This document shows positions 17,987 to 27,544 of a stretch of 64,000 bases of DNA, piece by piece (position 1 is the first letter of the stretch; each line of letters starts with the position of its first letter). Origin of the DNA: CAITZA01 sp937915285 (GTDB taxonomy: Bacteria > Desulfobacterota > Desulfomonilia > Desulfomonilales > Desulfomonilaceae); contig DAISIV010000013.1 of assembly GCA_036821825.1 (NCBI GenBank), forward strand, positions 20,878-84,877, read 5' to 3'. A program made the translations under genes and the position numbers. Below the pieces are notes generated by a model. The model did no database searches. It was given only the letters and a program-made list of their open reading frames with translations, and was not told the origin of the DNA.

Positions 17987-19657
17987 TCACATTCGCTCAG
18001 GGGCTGAAACACCCAATATGCTTAGGCCGTTGAATATAACGAGCCTTACGGCTTCCACGAGGTAAAGCCTGGCTTTTTTCAAGCGCTCATCCTCCGTGAG
18101 GACCTTGTTGTCGTGATAATAAGAGTGAAAAAGTTCGGCTAACTCCATCAAATAGAAAGTTACCCGGTGAGGTTCGAGCGCTTGAGCCGCTTCGTTCAAA
18201 ACATCCGGGAAATCGGCCAGCTTTTTCATCAGAGTCAATTCTTCAGGAAGATTAAGAGCATTCAGATCAGGATCACTGAAATCAGCGTCAATTCCTTTTT
18301 CTGAGGCTATTCTGAAAATGCTCGAAATCCGTGCATGAGCATACTGAACGTAGTAAACTGGGTTATCACTTGATTGCTTTTTTGCCAGATCAAGATCAAA
18401 ATCCAGATGGCTGTCACAACGTTTTGTCAGGAAGAAGAATCTAGCCGCGTCGGACCCCACCTCTTCCAGGACTTCCCTAAGGGTTATGAACTCCCCGGAT
18501 CTGGTAGACATTGAAATTTTCTGACCATCCCGGATGAGATTGACAAACTGAACGAGTAACACTTTCAACTTTTCCGAAGAATAGCCGAAAGCGTCAATGG
18601 CTGCTTTAACCCTGGGCACATAGCCATGGTGATCCGATCCCCAGATATCAACAAGCAAATCGTATCCACGCTGCATCTTTTCGGTGTGATAGGCGACATC
18701 GGCAGCAAAATACGTGGGCTCACCGCTAGCTCTAACCAAGACCCTGTCCTTTTCATCCTCATTATCATCCATGAAAAACCACAGGGCGCCATCCCGCGTT
18801 TCAGCCTTCCCGAGCCTCTTCAATTCTTCAAGCGCCTTTTTTAACCTTCCACTATCATGCAGTTGTCGTTCGCTGTAATACTGATCGTAGGTGACGCCAA
18901 ACATGCTCAGATCTTCCTGGATGCCCTCCAGGATTTTATTGCATGCATATCGGGATGTTATCGCAACGGCCTGCGATTCATCCAGACCTTCTGTCTGAGC
19001 AGCCTCTGGAGATTTGGAGAATTCAACTGCCATCTGTCGCATGTAGTCTCCCTGATAATGGTTCTCAGGGAATTCAAGTTCTTCACCATTCAACTGACGG
19101 AACCTGAACCACAGGGAACGACCCAGAATGTTCATCTGGTTTCCTACGTCATTTACATAGTATTCCGAATCAACGTTATATCCTGTGGCCCTGAGCAGCC
19201 TCACCAGACTGTCTCCGACAGCGGCCCCTCTGCCATGCCCAACATGCAGCGGTCCAGTCGGGTTGGCGCTGACAAACTCAACAAGTACACGCGGACCCGA
19301 CAGTTCATCTGAAAGCCCGTACCTTTGCTTCCTGTGATGAATCAAGCCAAGGTTCTGTCGCCAAAAATCAGCGTCAAAAAAGAAATTGATGAAGCCCGGG
19401 CCGGCTATTTCACAATGAGATACAAAAGTCGATCCAAGGTCCATTGCTTTTATTAGGCTAGAGGCAAGGTCTCGCGGTTTTAATCGGAGTTCTTTGCTTG
19501 AAACCAGGGCTACATTGCTAGCGAAATCTCCGAACTTTGCATCCTTTGAACGCGAAATATCGAACTTCGGCAAACCGGCCGGCTCAACTGACCAGCCTTC
19601 CGCGTTAGCGACCTTATCCAGGGCTGCCAGAATAATTTCCTTGATTATATGTTTCAT
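17987..19657 (-). CDS. argS: Arginyl-tRNA synthetase
   Basis: Charges tRNA-Arg with arginine. It shows the N-terminal Add-1 domain, the class I HIGH-type motif (NPTGPLHVGHGRGAAVG), the WGSDHHGYVPR segment, a KMSKS-like loop (QKISMSTRSG) and a C-terminal DALR anticodon-binding domain (VYYVQYAHARISSI to the end). Length 556 is usual. The ribosome site is weak. It is followed at once by the SPOR gene and preceded by a four-cysteine mini-gene three bases upstream, so the three are probably cotranscribed. Confidence 0.97.
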   Translation of the reverse strand: MKHIIKEIILAALDKVANAEGWSVEPAGLPKFDISRSKDAKFGDFASNVALVSSKELRLKPRDLASSLIKAMDLGSTFVSHCEIAGPGFINFFFDADFWRQNLGLIHHRKQRYGLSDELSGPRVLVEFVSANPTGPLHVGHGRGAAVGDSLVRLLRATGYNVDSEYYVNDVGNQMNILGRSLWFRFRQLNGEELEFPENHYQGDYMRQMAVEFSKSPEAAQTEGLDESQAVAITSRYACNKILEGIQEDLSMFGVTYDQYYSERQLHDSGRLKKALEELKRLGKAETRDGALWFFMDDNEDEKDRVLVRASGEPTYFAADVAYHTEKMQRGYDLLVDIWGSDHHGYVPRVKAAIDAFGYSSEKLKVLLVQFVNLIRDGQKISMSTRSGEFITLREVLEEVGSDAARFFFLTKRCDSHLDFDLDLAKKQSSDNPVYYVQYAHARISSIFRIASEKGIDADFSDPDLNALNLPEELTLMKKLADFPDVLNEAAQALEPHRVTFYLMELAELFHSYYHDNKVLTEDERLKKARLYLVEAVRLVIFNGLSILGVSAPERM

Positions 19658-19660
19658 GAA

Positions 19661-19843
19661 TTAATTTCCAGATTGTCTGTCGATGTCTTCCTGATTCGAC
19701 TCCTCAGAATCATCAATGATTTTAAGGGTCACATCTCTGGTGAAATCAGCGCAGCGAGTAGTCGATGCGCCATCCATAAGAAACTTTTTGTTACATGTCT
19801 GTCGCCAGGCGCAAATTACACATATAGTTTTGTCGCTGGACAT
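19661..19843 (-). CDS. Four-cysteine mini-protein upstream of argS
   Basis: A 60-residue acidic protein with a well placed GGAG ribosome site. Cys8-x2-Cys11, Cys17 and Cys31 with conserved-looking CAWRQTCNKKF and RCADFTRD segments suggest a small metal site (zinc or iron-sulfur). The gene ends three bases before the argS start. I recall similar short uncharacterised proteins in delta-proteobacteria but know no function. It is real by ribosome site, tight spacing and patterned cysteines. Confidence 0.7.
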   Translation of the reverse strand: MSSDKTICVICAWRQTCNKKFLMDGASTTRCADFTRDVTLKIIDDSEESNQEDIDRQSGN

Positions 19844-19987
19844 GGCTAGACTCCTTTATGTAAAATCTTATTATCATTTCTATAGATTAGGGTCAAGACC
19901 TTTGATCATGCTTCATATTATTAACTGGTCTGCAATCTAGTGGAATTATTGGACTGTTTTTGGTAGATATTATGATGAGGAACTAAC

Positions 19988-20797
19988 ATGCAATTAATTG
20001 ATCCTGATATGGTCAGGCTTTTTCCGGGTCAGGCCATGAAAGCCATTTTTCTTAATGAAAGGAACAGGTCAGAGCAAATAGGTTTGTTCCTTAGACCTGT
20101 TTACGAACTTTCCTCTTTGGACGGGGCGACAGAAGTAATCCACCGAGGGGGTCTCATAAAATTTGATGAGATTTTCCTGGTAGTTACCATGGTTAAACAT
20201 GTCGGGACTGAAGGTGGGCTTTTTGATGTCTGGTGGAATTATCATCAACCCGGCGGTCCGGACTCATTTCAAAAAATGGCTTCCCAGGAGAGATTATCGA
20301 CTTTCTTCTATGATGATCAGGGCAAACGCTTCATTGTGGATACGGAGAATTCCTTCAGAAGATTTTTCGCCGGACTCAGCGAATTGATTGGCAAGACCAG
20401 TCCGTGGACCGAAATAGAATTCGATAGGGCTGTAAACAAATGTTGCGCCCAGTTCTACCCGAAGGAAAATCTCTGGAACATGGTGAAAACCAAGTCGGAC
20501 ATTTTTGATTCCAGATCAAGACTCGATTTGGATTTGAACATGTATGAGGGATTCATACCCGAAGATTTAAAACCGTTTTATCTTTTTTCCACGGAGCTTG
20601 GTCACTGTTTGAGCATCATACCGTCCAATCTCGAACAAGAGGCCGATGAAAAGGGGCCGTCATTTTTCCTGACACCTGCGCCGGTAAAAACGGTGCTCAG
20701 ATGTGGAATAAGATGGTTGAAAGGCTATCCTGTAGCGGCAATTCCTTTCATTCCCGGACATGGCCTGGCCGCGCCACCAGAGGATTACGAATTTTAG
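19988..20797 (+). CDS. Unrecognised 269-residue soluble protein
   Basis: Begins at an ATG behind GAGGAAC. It is a mixed alpha/beta, mildly acidic protein with no signal peptide or membrane helix, containing four scattered cysteines and an aromatic-rich WWNYHQPGGPD segment. The C-terminal part (FFLTPAPVKTVLRCGIRWL...IPFIPGHGLAAPPEDYEF) looks structured. I recognise no family. It sits alone between a divergent mini-gene and the corC run, with no obvious functional partner. Confidence 0.7.
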   Translation: MQLIDPDMVRLFPGQAMKAIFLNERNRSEQIGLFLRPVYELSSLDGATEVIHRGGLIKFDEIFLVVTMVKHVGTEGGLFDVWWNYHQPGGPDSFQKMASQERLSTFFYDDQGKRFIVDTENSFRRFFAGLSELIGKTSPWTEIEFDRAVNKCCAQFYPKENLWNMVKTKSDIFDSRSRLDLDLNMYEGFIPEDLKPFYLFSTELGHCLSIIPSNLEQEADEKGPSFFLTPAPVKTVLRCGIRWLKGYPVAAIPFIPGHGLAAPPEDYEF

Positions 20798-20884
20798 CCA
20801 CATTTTCCCCATGGATTACTAAACTTATTTAACACATTATTTTTACATAACTTTGATATGTAATGTTGTGGCGACTCGAATTCC

Positions 20885-20913
20885 TTGACACTTCTGGCTG
20901 TCGTTGTTATTTC
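20885..20913 (+). promoter_or_regulatory. Sigma-70-type promoter for the corC-lnt run
   Basis: TTGACA (20885-20890) is followed after 17 bases by TATTTC (20908-20913). A transcript would begin near 20920, just upstream of the possible start codons of corC. Confidence 0.45.
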
Positions 20914-20946
20914 TTGAATATTCTATAACATGCCTCGCTCTGAACA

Positions 20947-21870
20947 TTGTCAGCCCTGCAAATTGACCATAACAAGGAGCGATGCGAAGGAGTGTATGTC
21001 CAATTGGAGGATTCGCTACCAGAAACTCAAGGTTTAGTTAAATGGTTCAAAAGCAAGATGGGACTAAACAGAGTTCCTAAAGAACTTCAACAGGTTATAG
21101 ATGAAAGTGAGGAAAGGGGCCTTATCGATCATGACGAAGGCGACATGATCGAGGGTATTTTTGAATTAAAACAGACGGTAGCCAGAGAGATAATGATACC
21201 TCGGACGCAGATAGTGGCGGTACCGAAGGACTGTCTTCTGGACCAGCTATTGAGCGCAATCATTCATTCCGGTCACTCCAGAATTCCTGTTTATAAAGAA
21301 AACGTCGATCAAATCATCGGAATCCTCAACGCCAAGGATCTTCTGCCTTTCTGGCTAGACCAGAATAAGGTCTTTGAAATTGAGAAAATATGTCGCGAAC
21401 CGTTCTTTGTTCCGGAAACCAAGCGCATTAACGATCTCCTCAATGAACTGAGGTCAAAAAAGTCTCACCTCGCCGTTATAGTGGATGAATATGGCGGCAC
21501 ATCCGGAATTGTCACAATAGAAGATATAATTGAGGAAATCATTGGAGATATTCGGGATGAGCATGACAGGGAAGAAGATGAATTCGTTCCCCAGGAAGAC
21601 GGTTCAACTCTTGTGAACGCATGGGCAAATCTGGATGATTTTGAAGAAAGATTCGAAGTCAAAGTTCCCAGGGAAGGATATGACACTGTCGGGGGCTTTA
21701 TCATCCATCTGCTGGGAAAGGTGCCGAGGAAAGGCGAGGAGATAATTTACGAGGACATCCGGATGAGAATTCAGTCAGCAGACGCCAAACGTGTGGCGAG
21801 AGTTCTGGTAAAGCGTATTTCCGAACCGGTATCAGAAAACAGAGATGGGATTCCGGAAACCACTCCATGA
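20947..21870 (+). CDS. corC: CorC/HlyC-type CBS-pair protein
   Basis: Cytoplasmic CBS-pair protein of the HlyC/CorC family, linked to magnesium and cobalt efflux and membrane integrity. It lacks the DUF21 membrane domain. Two CBS motifs are seen (REIMIPRTQIVAVPKD...HSRIPVYKENVDQIIG and SHLAVIVDEYGGTSGIVTIEDIIEEIIGDI), followed by the CorC_HlyC transporter-associated domain (LVNAWANLDDFEERF...YDTVGGFI). The start is uncertain: TTG at 20947 lacks a ribosome site and GTG at 20992 lies 12 bases after AAGGAG. Its end overlaps lnt by four bases, the classical corC-lnt coupling. Confidence 0.92.
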   Translation: MSALQIDHNKERCEGVYVQLEDSLPETQGLVKWFKSKMGLNRVPKELQQVIDESEERGLIDHDEGDMIEGIFELKQTVAREIMIPRTQIVAVPKDCLLDQLLSAIIHSGHSRIPVYKENVDQIIGILNAKDLLPFWLDQNKVFEIEKICREPFFVPETKRINDLLNELRSKKSHLAVIVDEYGGTSGIVTIEDIIEEIIGDIRDEHDREEDEFVPQEDGSTLVNAWANLDDFEERFEVKVPREGYDTVGGFIIHLLGKVPRKGEEIIYEDIRMRIQSADAKRVARVLVKRISEPVSENRDGIPETTP

Positions 21871-23423
21871 AAAAATCCCTGCTAGCTTCAGCGACTAGCG
21901 GACTTTTACTAGCCACTGCTTTTCCACCCTGGCAACTGGACCTGATAGTCTGGATTGCCCTTGTTCCACTGCTATGGTCTATCAGGTCCTGTCGCACCTC
22001 AACAGAGGCCGCACTCTGTGGCTGGGTATCGGGTTTTTTTTTCTTTAGTGTCGATGTCAGGTGGGTTTACGACACCCTAACTGTTCACGGACATTTCTCC
22101 CCTTATCTTTCAGTGGTAATTCTATTCCTGATGACAATATCACTGGCGTTTTCTACAGCCGTTTTCGGCTTCCTGTGCAGGCTTGCCTGCAAGTCAATTG
22201 CCCCTGGCTGGGTGATATTCCCTACAGTCTGGGTGTCCGTGGAATACGCCCGAACGTATGCTCTGACTGGATTCCCATGGGATCTCCTGGGCTATTCCCT
22301 GGCCCAAAGGCTCAACCTGGTTCAGGTCGCCGATATTACAGGAGTATACGGCTTATCCTTTGTGATTGTTTTTATTAACTCCGTAGTTCTCGAAACGTTT
22401 TCAAAGAGAAACAAATCGTTTTATCCATTGATGACCCAAATTGTTTTAGGGATAGTCCTGATAACTTTTTGCTCTGTTTACGGCTGGTATCAGTTGGGAC
22501 GACATGCCGAGGAATCTCCTTCTGAAAACAGTTCCACGATAGGGATACTGCAGGGTGGTATTCCCCAGGGAGTTAAATGGAATGAAGCCTACCGATCATT
22601 GACTTTTAACACTTATGAAAATTTTGCTGAGCAGTCAGTCTCGGCTGGCGCTGAACTTTTGATATGGCCTGAGACTAGTGTTCCCGTTGTGATCGGTGGA
22701 GAGGATTTAGCCTGGATGAGGGCCATGGAAATTTCGTCTAAATTGAAAACCCCTATGCTTATAGGAGCCCCGTCCCAAACAGACACTAGGGGGGAAATCA
22801 ATTTTTTCAACAGCGCTTTCTTGGTGAATGGCTCCGAGATACTCTCAGGTTATGACAAGATTCATCTTGTTCCATTCGGTGAATACATGCCCTTGGGTTG
22901 GCTGTTTCCCCTAGGCCCTGGAATGGCGGCCAGAGAGGCGGACTTCTCTCCCGGCGCCAATATGACCCTCATGAAACCTCTCGATCTCCCGGCCTTTAGC
23001 GTGCTTATATGTTATGAGGCCATATTTCCGGATCTCAGCAGACTCGCCGTAAACAATGGCGCTCAATTTCTTGTGAATATTACAAACGACGGATGGTTTG
23101 ATTCCTCATCAGCGCCTTTCCAGCACTTATCCATGGCAAAATTCCGTTCGATAGAGAACAGGGTTTGGTTAATCAGGTCTGCCAACACAGGTATAAGCGC
23201 GGCAATCGATCCCGCTGGCAGGATAGTTGATTCCATTTCATTAGCGGAATCAGGCTGGATAAATGTTAAAATTCCAGAGCAGGTAAATGTCGGATCCTTA
23301 TATACTAAATATGGCGACGTGTTTGCGCTGTCGTGTATAATAATCATGACCCTGACCCTTGTATCGGCTTTGATCCACAAGGAAAAACGGGAAGGCTTAC
23401 AATATGACACCATTCGCCACTAA
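21867..23423 (+). CDS. lnt: Apolipoprotein N-acyltransferase
   Basis: Adds the third acyl chain to the N-terminal cysteine of lipoproteins at the periplasmic side of the inner membrane. Six or so N-terminal membrane segments precede a nitrilase-fold domain with the full catalytic triad: Glu269 (WPETSVP), Lys331 (YDKIHLVPFGEY) and Cys382 (VLICYEAIFP). A last hydrophobic helix closes the chain. Length 518 is typical. The ATG overlaps the corC stop (ATGA), and its own end overlaps the AI-2E gene by 20 bases. Confidence 0.96.
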   Translation: MKKSLLASATSGLLLATAFPPWQLDLIVWIALVPLLWSIRSCRTSTEAALCGWVSGFFFFSVDVRWVYDTLTVHGHFSPYLSVVILFLMTISLAFSTAVFGFLCRLACKSIAPGWVIFPTVWVSVEYARTYALTGFPWDLLGYSLAQRLNLVQVADITGVYGLSFVIVFINSVVLETFSKRNKSFYPLMTQIVLGIVLITFCSVYGWYQLGRHAEESPSENSSTIGILQGGIPQGVKWNEAYRSLTFNTYENFAEQSVSAGAELLIWPETSVPVVIGGEDLAWMRAMEISSKLKTPMLIGAPSQTDTRGEINFFNSAFLVNGSEILSGYDKIHLVPFGEYMPLGWLFPLGPGMAAREADFSPGANMTLMKPLDLPAFSVLICYEAIFPDLSRLAVNNGAQFLVNITNDGWFDSSSAPFQHLSMAKFRSIENRVWLIRSANTGISAAIDPAGRIVDSISLAESGWINVKIPEQVNVGSLYTKYGDVFALSCIIIMTLTLVSALIHKEKREGLQYDTIRH

Positions 23424-24501
23424 GACACTGGTACGCATCGGGGCAGGGCTTTGCTTTACTGGGTTGGTTGTTTGGTTGATGCATGCTCTTGAGTCCGTGA
23501 CAACCATTCTGATGGTCTCTTTCTTCATAGCCTACATTCTGAATCCTTTTGCCCTGACACTGGGCAAATATGGTATTGGCAGGATTCCCGCCGCAGTCAT
23601 TTCATTGTTGCTTGTTTTTGCATTCTTTCTGGGGTTGGTTCTGCTGATAGTTCCGGCAATAGCCGGTGAACTATCGGAATTTTCAGCATTGGCGCCGAAA
23701 TATTTTAAAGTCATTCAAGGTGTCTTTTTTGAAATTATTTCCAGATTTGACATTCCTTTTCCACAGGACATGAATGAATTGTCAACCATCGCCATAGAAC
23801 GGGGAAGACAATTGTTACCCGGGATAACAAAGGCCCTAGGGCAGGTTGTCTCCTCCGTATTCACTTCTACCATATCAATCCTTGCAGCAATCTTTCAGGT
23901 ATTGCTGATCCCCATAATTGCCTATTATTTGCTTGTTTCCTTCGAGAACATTAAATCAGGAGCTATAGAGTTGCTTCCGCTATATACCAGAGACGCAATT
24001 ATTACAAAATTCCGGGAAATAGACCAGGTGCTTGCGAGTTTTGTGCGCGGTCAACTTACAATAGCGCTAATGATGGCGGTTTTGTATAGTTTTGGATTCA
24101 TGGTGATAGGTATAGACTTGGCCCTTGTGCTAGGAATCATATCGGGTCTGCTCTTCATCGTCCCATATCTCGGTACAATGGTAGCCCTGATATTCGGCCC
24201 TATTATGGCTTTTGCCAAATTTGGGGACGTGATCCATGTGTTGTACGTCCTGTTCTGGATAGGTGGAGTTCAGGCTTTCGAGTCATATGTTCTTACGCCT
24301 AGAATAGTCGGCCAGGCTGTCGGACTCCATCCCGTGGTTTACATCATCGCCCTGATAGTAGGCGGCAATCTTTTTGGATTTGTCGGAATGCTGGTAGCTA
24401 TTCCGGTAGCTGCTGTGTTGCGGGTTTTGTTGTTGACACTGCTTGAGGAATACAAGCGTTCGTATCTGTATCACGACAAACCCGGGAAGGACCCTGTTTA
24501 A
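23404..24501 (+). CDS. AI-2E family transporter (PerM-like)
   Basis: Polytopic inner membrane protein of 365 residues in the AI-2E exporter/PerM family, whose members export small molecules or act as Na+/H+ antiporters. About seven to eight helices are visible, with the family segments VSFFIAYILNPF, ASFVRGQLTIALMMAVLYS, GLLFIVPYLGTMVALIFGP and ILTPRIVG-like VLTPRIVGQAVGLHPVVYI. The substrate cannot be read from sequence. Overlaps at both ends (20 bases with lnt, one base with rsmI) indicate one operon. Confidence 0.9.
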   Translation: MTPFATKTLVRIGAGLCFTGLVVWLMHALESVTTILMVSFFIAYILNPFALTLGKYGIGRIPAAVISLLLVFAFFLGLVLLIVPAIAGELSEFSALAPKYFKVIQGVFFEIISRFDIPFPQDMNELSTIAIERGRQLLPGITKALGQVVSSVFTSTISILAAIFQVLLIPIIAYYLLVSFENIKSGAIELLPLYTRDAIITKFREIDQVLASFVRGQLTIALMMAVLYSFGFMVIGIDLALVLGIISGLLFIVPYLGTMVALIFGPIMAFAKFGDVIHVLYVLFWIGGVQAFESYVLTPRIVGQAVGLHPVVYIIALIVGGNLFGFVGMLVAIPVAAVLRVLLLTLLEEYKRSYLYHDKPGKDPV

Positions 24502-25382
24502 TGACTCGCCTGACGGCGTCAGAGAGATTTGCAGACGGATCAAAGACAGAAAGAGGAACACTTTTTGTTGTGGCTACCCCTATAGGGAATCTGGAAGACA
24601 TTACGATACGGGCAGTAGAAACTCTCAGACATGTAAACCTTATAGCCTGCGAGGATACCAGGAAGAGCAAGGTGTTGATCAATCATTGGGGCATCAGGAC
24701 GAGGCTCATGAGTCTGCATCGTTTTAGTGAAGCCCGTAAGATAGAAGCGGTATTAGGTAAACTTGAAAGGGGTTACTCAATAGCTCTCATTACCGACGCC
24801 GGCACTCCGGCCGTGTCTGACCCCGGAAACAGGCTAGTCAAGGCAACTCTCCAATCAGGATACAAAGTTTCTCCAATCCCTGGACCCTCATCTATAACCA
24901 CTGCTCTGTCTGTTTCGGGTATGGACTGCTCCTCGTTTCTATATCTCGGTTTTGCTCCGCGTAAGGCTTCACAGAGAAGACTTTTTTTTGCCGACATTCA
25001 GAGACAGCAACGTACGGTTGTTTTTCTTGAAACCGCTGCCCGCATAATTGAAACCCTGCAGGTAGGATGTGAATATCTGGGCTCCAGGCGCGTTGTCCTT
25101 TTCAGAGAGTTGACCAAGGTTTTCGAAGAAATCATACAGGGAGATGCTTGCTCGATTCTCGATTCCCTCAAATCCAGAGACTCAGTGAAAGGAGAGATCA
25201 CGGTTGTCGCGGAGGGGGCTTCAGAACAAAGCCCAACGGTGGACATCGAAGATGCTGTGACCGAATTAATGGCAGAAGGACTTTCGGGAAAAAGACTGGC
25301 CGTTGAAGCATATATCAGATTCGGCCTGAACAAGACTGCTGTGTATCAGAAGTTTCTTGAACTAAAAGACAAAATTCAGTAG
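24501..25382 (+). CDS. rsmI: 16S rRNA (cytidine-1402 2'-O) methyltransferase
   Basis: Methylates the ribose of C1402 in 16S rRNA, tuning decoding at the P site. The tetrapyrrole-methylase fold is clear: TLFVVATPIGNLEDITIRAVETL, ACEDTRKSKVLINHWGI, LITDAGTPAVSDPGNRLV, IPGPSSITTALSVSG and FLETAARI. Length 293 is normal. The start codon shares its A with the preceding TAA. It is last in the corC-lnt-AI-2E-rsmI run. Confidence 0.95.
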   Translation: MTRLTASERFADGSKTERGTLFVVATPIGNLEDITIRAVETLRHVNLIACEDTRKSKVLINHWGIRTRLMSLHRFSEARKIEAVLGKLERGYSIALITDAGTPAVSDPGNRLVKATLQSGYKVSPIPGPSSITTALSVSGMDCSSFLYLGFAPRKASQRRLFFADIQRQQRTVVFLETAARIIETLQVGCEYLGSRRVVLFRELTKVFEEIIQGDACSILDSLKSRDSVKGEITVVAEGASEQSPTVDIEDAVTELMAEGLSGKRLAVEAYIRFGLNKTAVYQKFLELKDKIQ

Positions 25383-25475
25383 CAACTTCTTTTGATCAAT
25401 TCTGGAACAAAAACCCCAGGTGGATTTTAAGCTTTTGCTTCACGCAATTTCGAGAAACATTATCTGGAAGGGCCT

Positions 25476-26600
25476 TCATTTTAAACCATTGGCTGAGCTG
25501 TTGGCTATTTTGTGCCTCAGTTCCACCTTCCTTTTGGAACTGTCCATCATGATCGCGAGGTTGGAAAGGCTTCCGGCTCCAAGCAGGTTTGTTACTTTCC
25601 TTGTCTTTTTGTCGAATGTCTGGACCTGTATAGTACCAAGTGGCAGATTGTAAACGTAAACATCCTTTATAAGATACTTGGTTACAGGCAAAGATGTCCC
25701 ATCAGCTATGCTCACCACTCCTTTGCCTACCTCTTTGACCTCTACATCCTTGGAGATTTCCTTCATGAGGGACTTATCCACCAGGCTGTGAGTCGCGCCG
25801 GTGTCCAGTAGGAAGCGATGGGGCTGACCTTTCTTCCCGAATTTCACCTGAACGAAGACCTGTCCATCTTCGCTCATAGAAACCTGCACTGCATTAGGCC
25901 CAAGACTTGTAATGAGCAACTCATTGAGAATGTTTGCGGCAATTCTTTGAGTTTGTGGATCCGGATTCAGCTTAAGGGCCTGCTCAGCGTCCCTTCGGGC
26001 CTCCTCGAGGTTGTCATGCCTCAAATTCGCCATACCCCTGGCAGCGTACGCAAAGCCCGAGGAAGCGTCAAGATCTATAGCCCTGTTTAGGTCACCTAGC
26101 GCACGGTCCACATTTCCAACGTTTATGAGTGTCACTGCCCTGTTGATCAAGGACGCGGATCGCAGTGTTTTGTTGTCATGTGGAGTTTTTATTGCAGCGC
26201 TAAAATCACTTATAGCTTCATTCTGAACACCCTTCTTGAGGTTCAGCATCCCCCTCAGATGTAAGCCGGAAGCCAGCGTCTCTCCTTCAAGGTCATCGGA
26301 TTTGAGTACCGATGTCAAGTCCTTCCAGGAGTTCTTCACATCCCCTTTCTGATAATAGGCCTGAGCGCGGGCAAGCTTTACTACGTTGGAATTACGTTTA
26401 CTTGAATCCAAAAGATCCAGCGTGCGCGAAAAAATGTCTATGGCGGTCTGGTAATGTCCTGATTTTAAATGGGATTTACCCTGCTCAAACCATTTCAGGG
26501 CGTTGTCCGACGCCTGGCATACAACCGGCGTGTGTCCAATTAAGACATGGTGTATCAGGATGAAAAAAATTATCTTCCACAGGCTCGAAGTCGCTTGCAT
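25476..26600 (-). CDS. Exported TPR protein with retropepsin-like aspartic protease domain
   Basis: A signal peptide (residues 1-30) leads into four or five tetratricopeptide repeats (about 33-215; for example ALKWFEQGKSHLKSGHYQTA and LINRAVTLINVGNVDRALGD). The C-terminal domain (about 235-374) is a clan AA retropepsin-type protease with the catalytic DTGATHS motif at Asp266 and a later LLGAGSLSNLAIMMD segment corresponding to the usual LLG-x-x-x-L. A single catalytic Asp means dimerisation would be required. Predicted periplasmic; substrate unknown. Convergent with rsmI. Confidence 0.82.
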   Translation of the reverse strand: MQATSSLWKIIFFILIHHVLIGHTPVVCQASDNALKWFEQGKSHLKSGHYQTAIDIFSRTLDLLDSSKRNSNVVKLARAQAYYQKGDVKNSWKDLTSVLKSDDLEGETLASGLHLRGMLNLKKGVQNEAISDFSAAIKTPHDNKTLRSASLINRAVTLINVGNVDRALGDLNRAIDLDASSGFAYAARGMANLRHDNLEEARRDAEQALKLNPDPQTQRIAANILNELLITSLGPNAVQVSMSEDGQVFVQVKFGKKGQPHRFLLDTGATHSLVDKSLMKEISKDVEVKEVGKGVVSIADGTSLPVTKYLIKDVYVYNLPLGTIQVQTFDKKTRKVTNLLGAGSLSNLAIMMDSSKRKVELRHKIANSSANGLK

Positions 26601-26731
26601 TTCAGCAAATCAATCCCTGAATCAACTATGATTTTCTGGAGTAATAAAACTGACTACTAATAGAAAAACTTGTTCTTTCAAAGACTAAATAGCATAAATT
26701 AGAAAAAGAGTCCATATTATGCGTGAACTCA

Positions 26732-27028
26732 CTAGGATTGGCGGCCTGCATGCCAATCCTGGAACTTCTTTGCTAGTTTTCCCACTGCGATTATATACAG
26801 AATAAGTCCTATTAAAACCGTCATCTTGGAAATGTATTCCCAGTCCATCGACAGGAAAAACTTCTGACCGCCATCTATGAAAAATCCGAAAGGCACAATG
26901 AGGATAAGCGCTGCGACAGCCTTATACTTGAAGGGGGTGGGAAGGTCGCTCTCGTCAAAAGCCTCTTCAGGGACCTGTTTCGGATCCTCGGGTTTATCTT
27001 CAGCTTTGTTTTTTGTTTGGCTATCCAT
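26732..27028 (-). CDS. Small two-helix membrane protein
   Basis: 98 residues. An acidic, lysine-rich N-terminal tail of about 32 residues is followed by two membrane helices (AVAALILIVPFGFFI and MTVLIGLILYIIAVGKLA). AAGGAAATG precedes the ATG at suitable distance. It starts three bases after the end of the upstream 170-residue gene, so the two are likely cotranslated. No family recognised. Confidence 0.65.
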   Translation of the reverse strand: MDSQTKNKAEDKPEDPKQVPEEAFDESDLPTPFKYKAVAALILIVPFGFFIDGGQKFFLSMDWEYISKMTVLIGLILYIIAVGKLAKKFQDWHAGRQS

Positions 27029-27031
27029 TTT

Positions 27032-27544
27032 TCATTTCCTTGGCCCAATTTGTTTGAACCATTCAACAATTTCCTGAATTTCGGACAGTTCTCTGCCGGA
27101 TATCTTTCTTACTGTACTCAAAATCTGCTGAGAAAGCCATAGTCTTTCTTCTTTGTGACAGTGATCCGCCACATCAACAAAGTCCTTCAGAATGTTCGCT
27201 ATCAGGCGCGCCTGATCAAGAATGGAATCAGCGACAACCGAATCCAGCTTTCGTTGCCGAGCCTCGAGAATCGTGATCACCTTTGAAGCCTCAGACGAAT
27301 CGCAATCACTATTGAAACGCGAAGATTTCATTAGTATTGAGGCCGCTTCGGCTGTGATGCGGCAACCTTTTTCAAGTTCCACCTGTTGAAGTGGAGGGAA
27401 AATCTTGCGTAGCCGGACTCCGGTGCGTACGTCGTAGAATTCATATGTAAGTCCGTCGGCGGAGTTGTCACTGGAAGAGATTACTCTCACAATTACTGCG
27501 CCCTCTCGGATCAGCACATGGTCGTTTTTTGTTTGCTCTGTCAT
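27032..27544 (-). CDS. Unrecognised soluble protein
   Basis: 170 residues. The first 60 look like a small beta domain (VLIREGAVIVRVISSSDN...LTYEFYDVRTGVRLRKIFPPLQ). The rest is helical, with a HCHKEERLWLSQQIL stretch. It has no signal peptide and a weak ribosome site. It is directly followed by the small membrane-protein gene, with which it may work. Function unknown. Confidence 0.6.
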   Translation of the reverse strand: MTEQTKNDHVLIREGAVIVRVISSSDNSADGLTYEFYDVRTGVRLRKIFPPLQQVELEKGCRITAEAASILMKSSRFNSDCDSSEASKVITILEARQRKLDSVVADSILDQARLIANILKDFVDVADHCHKEERLWLSQQILSTVRKISGRELSEIQEIVEWFKQIGPRK

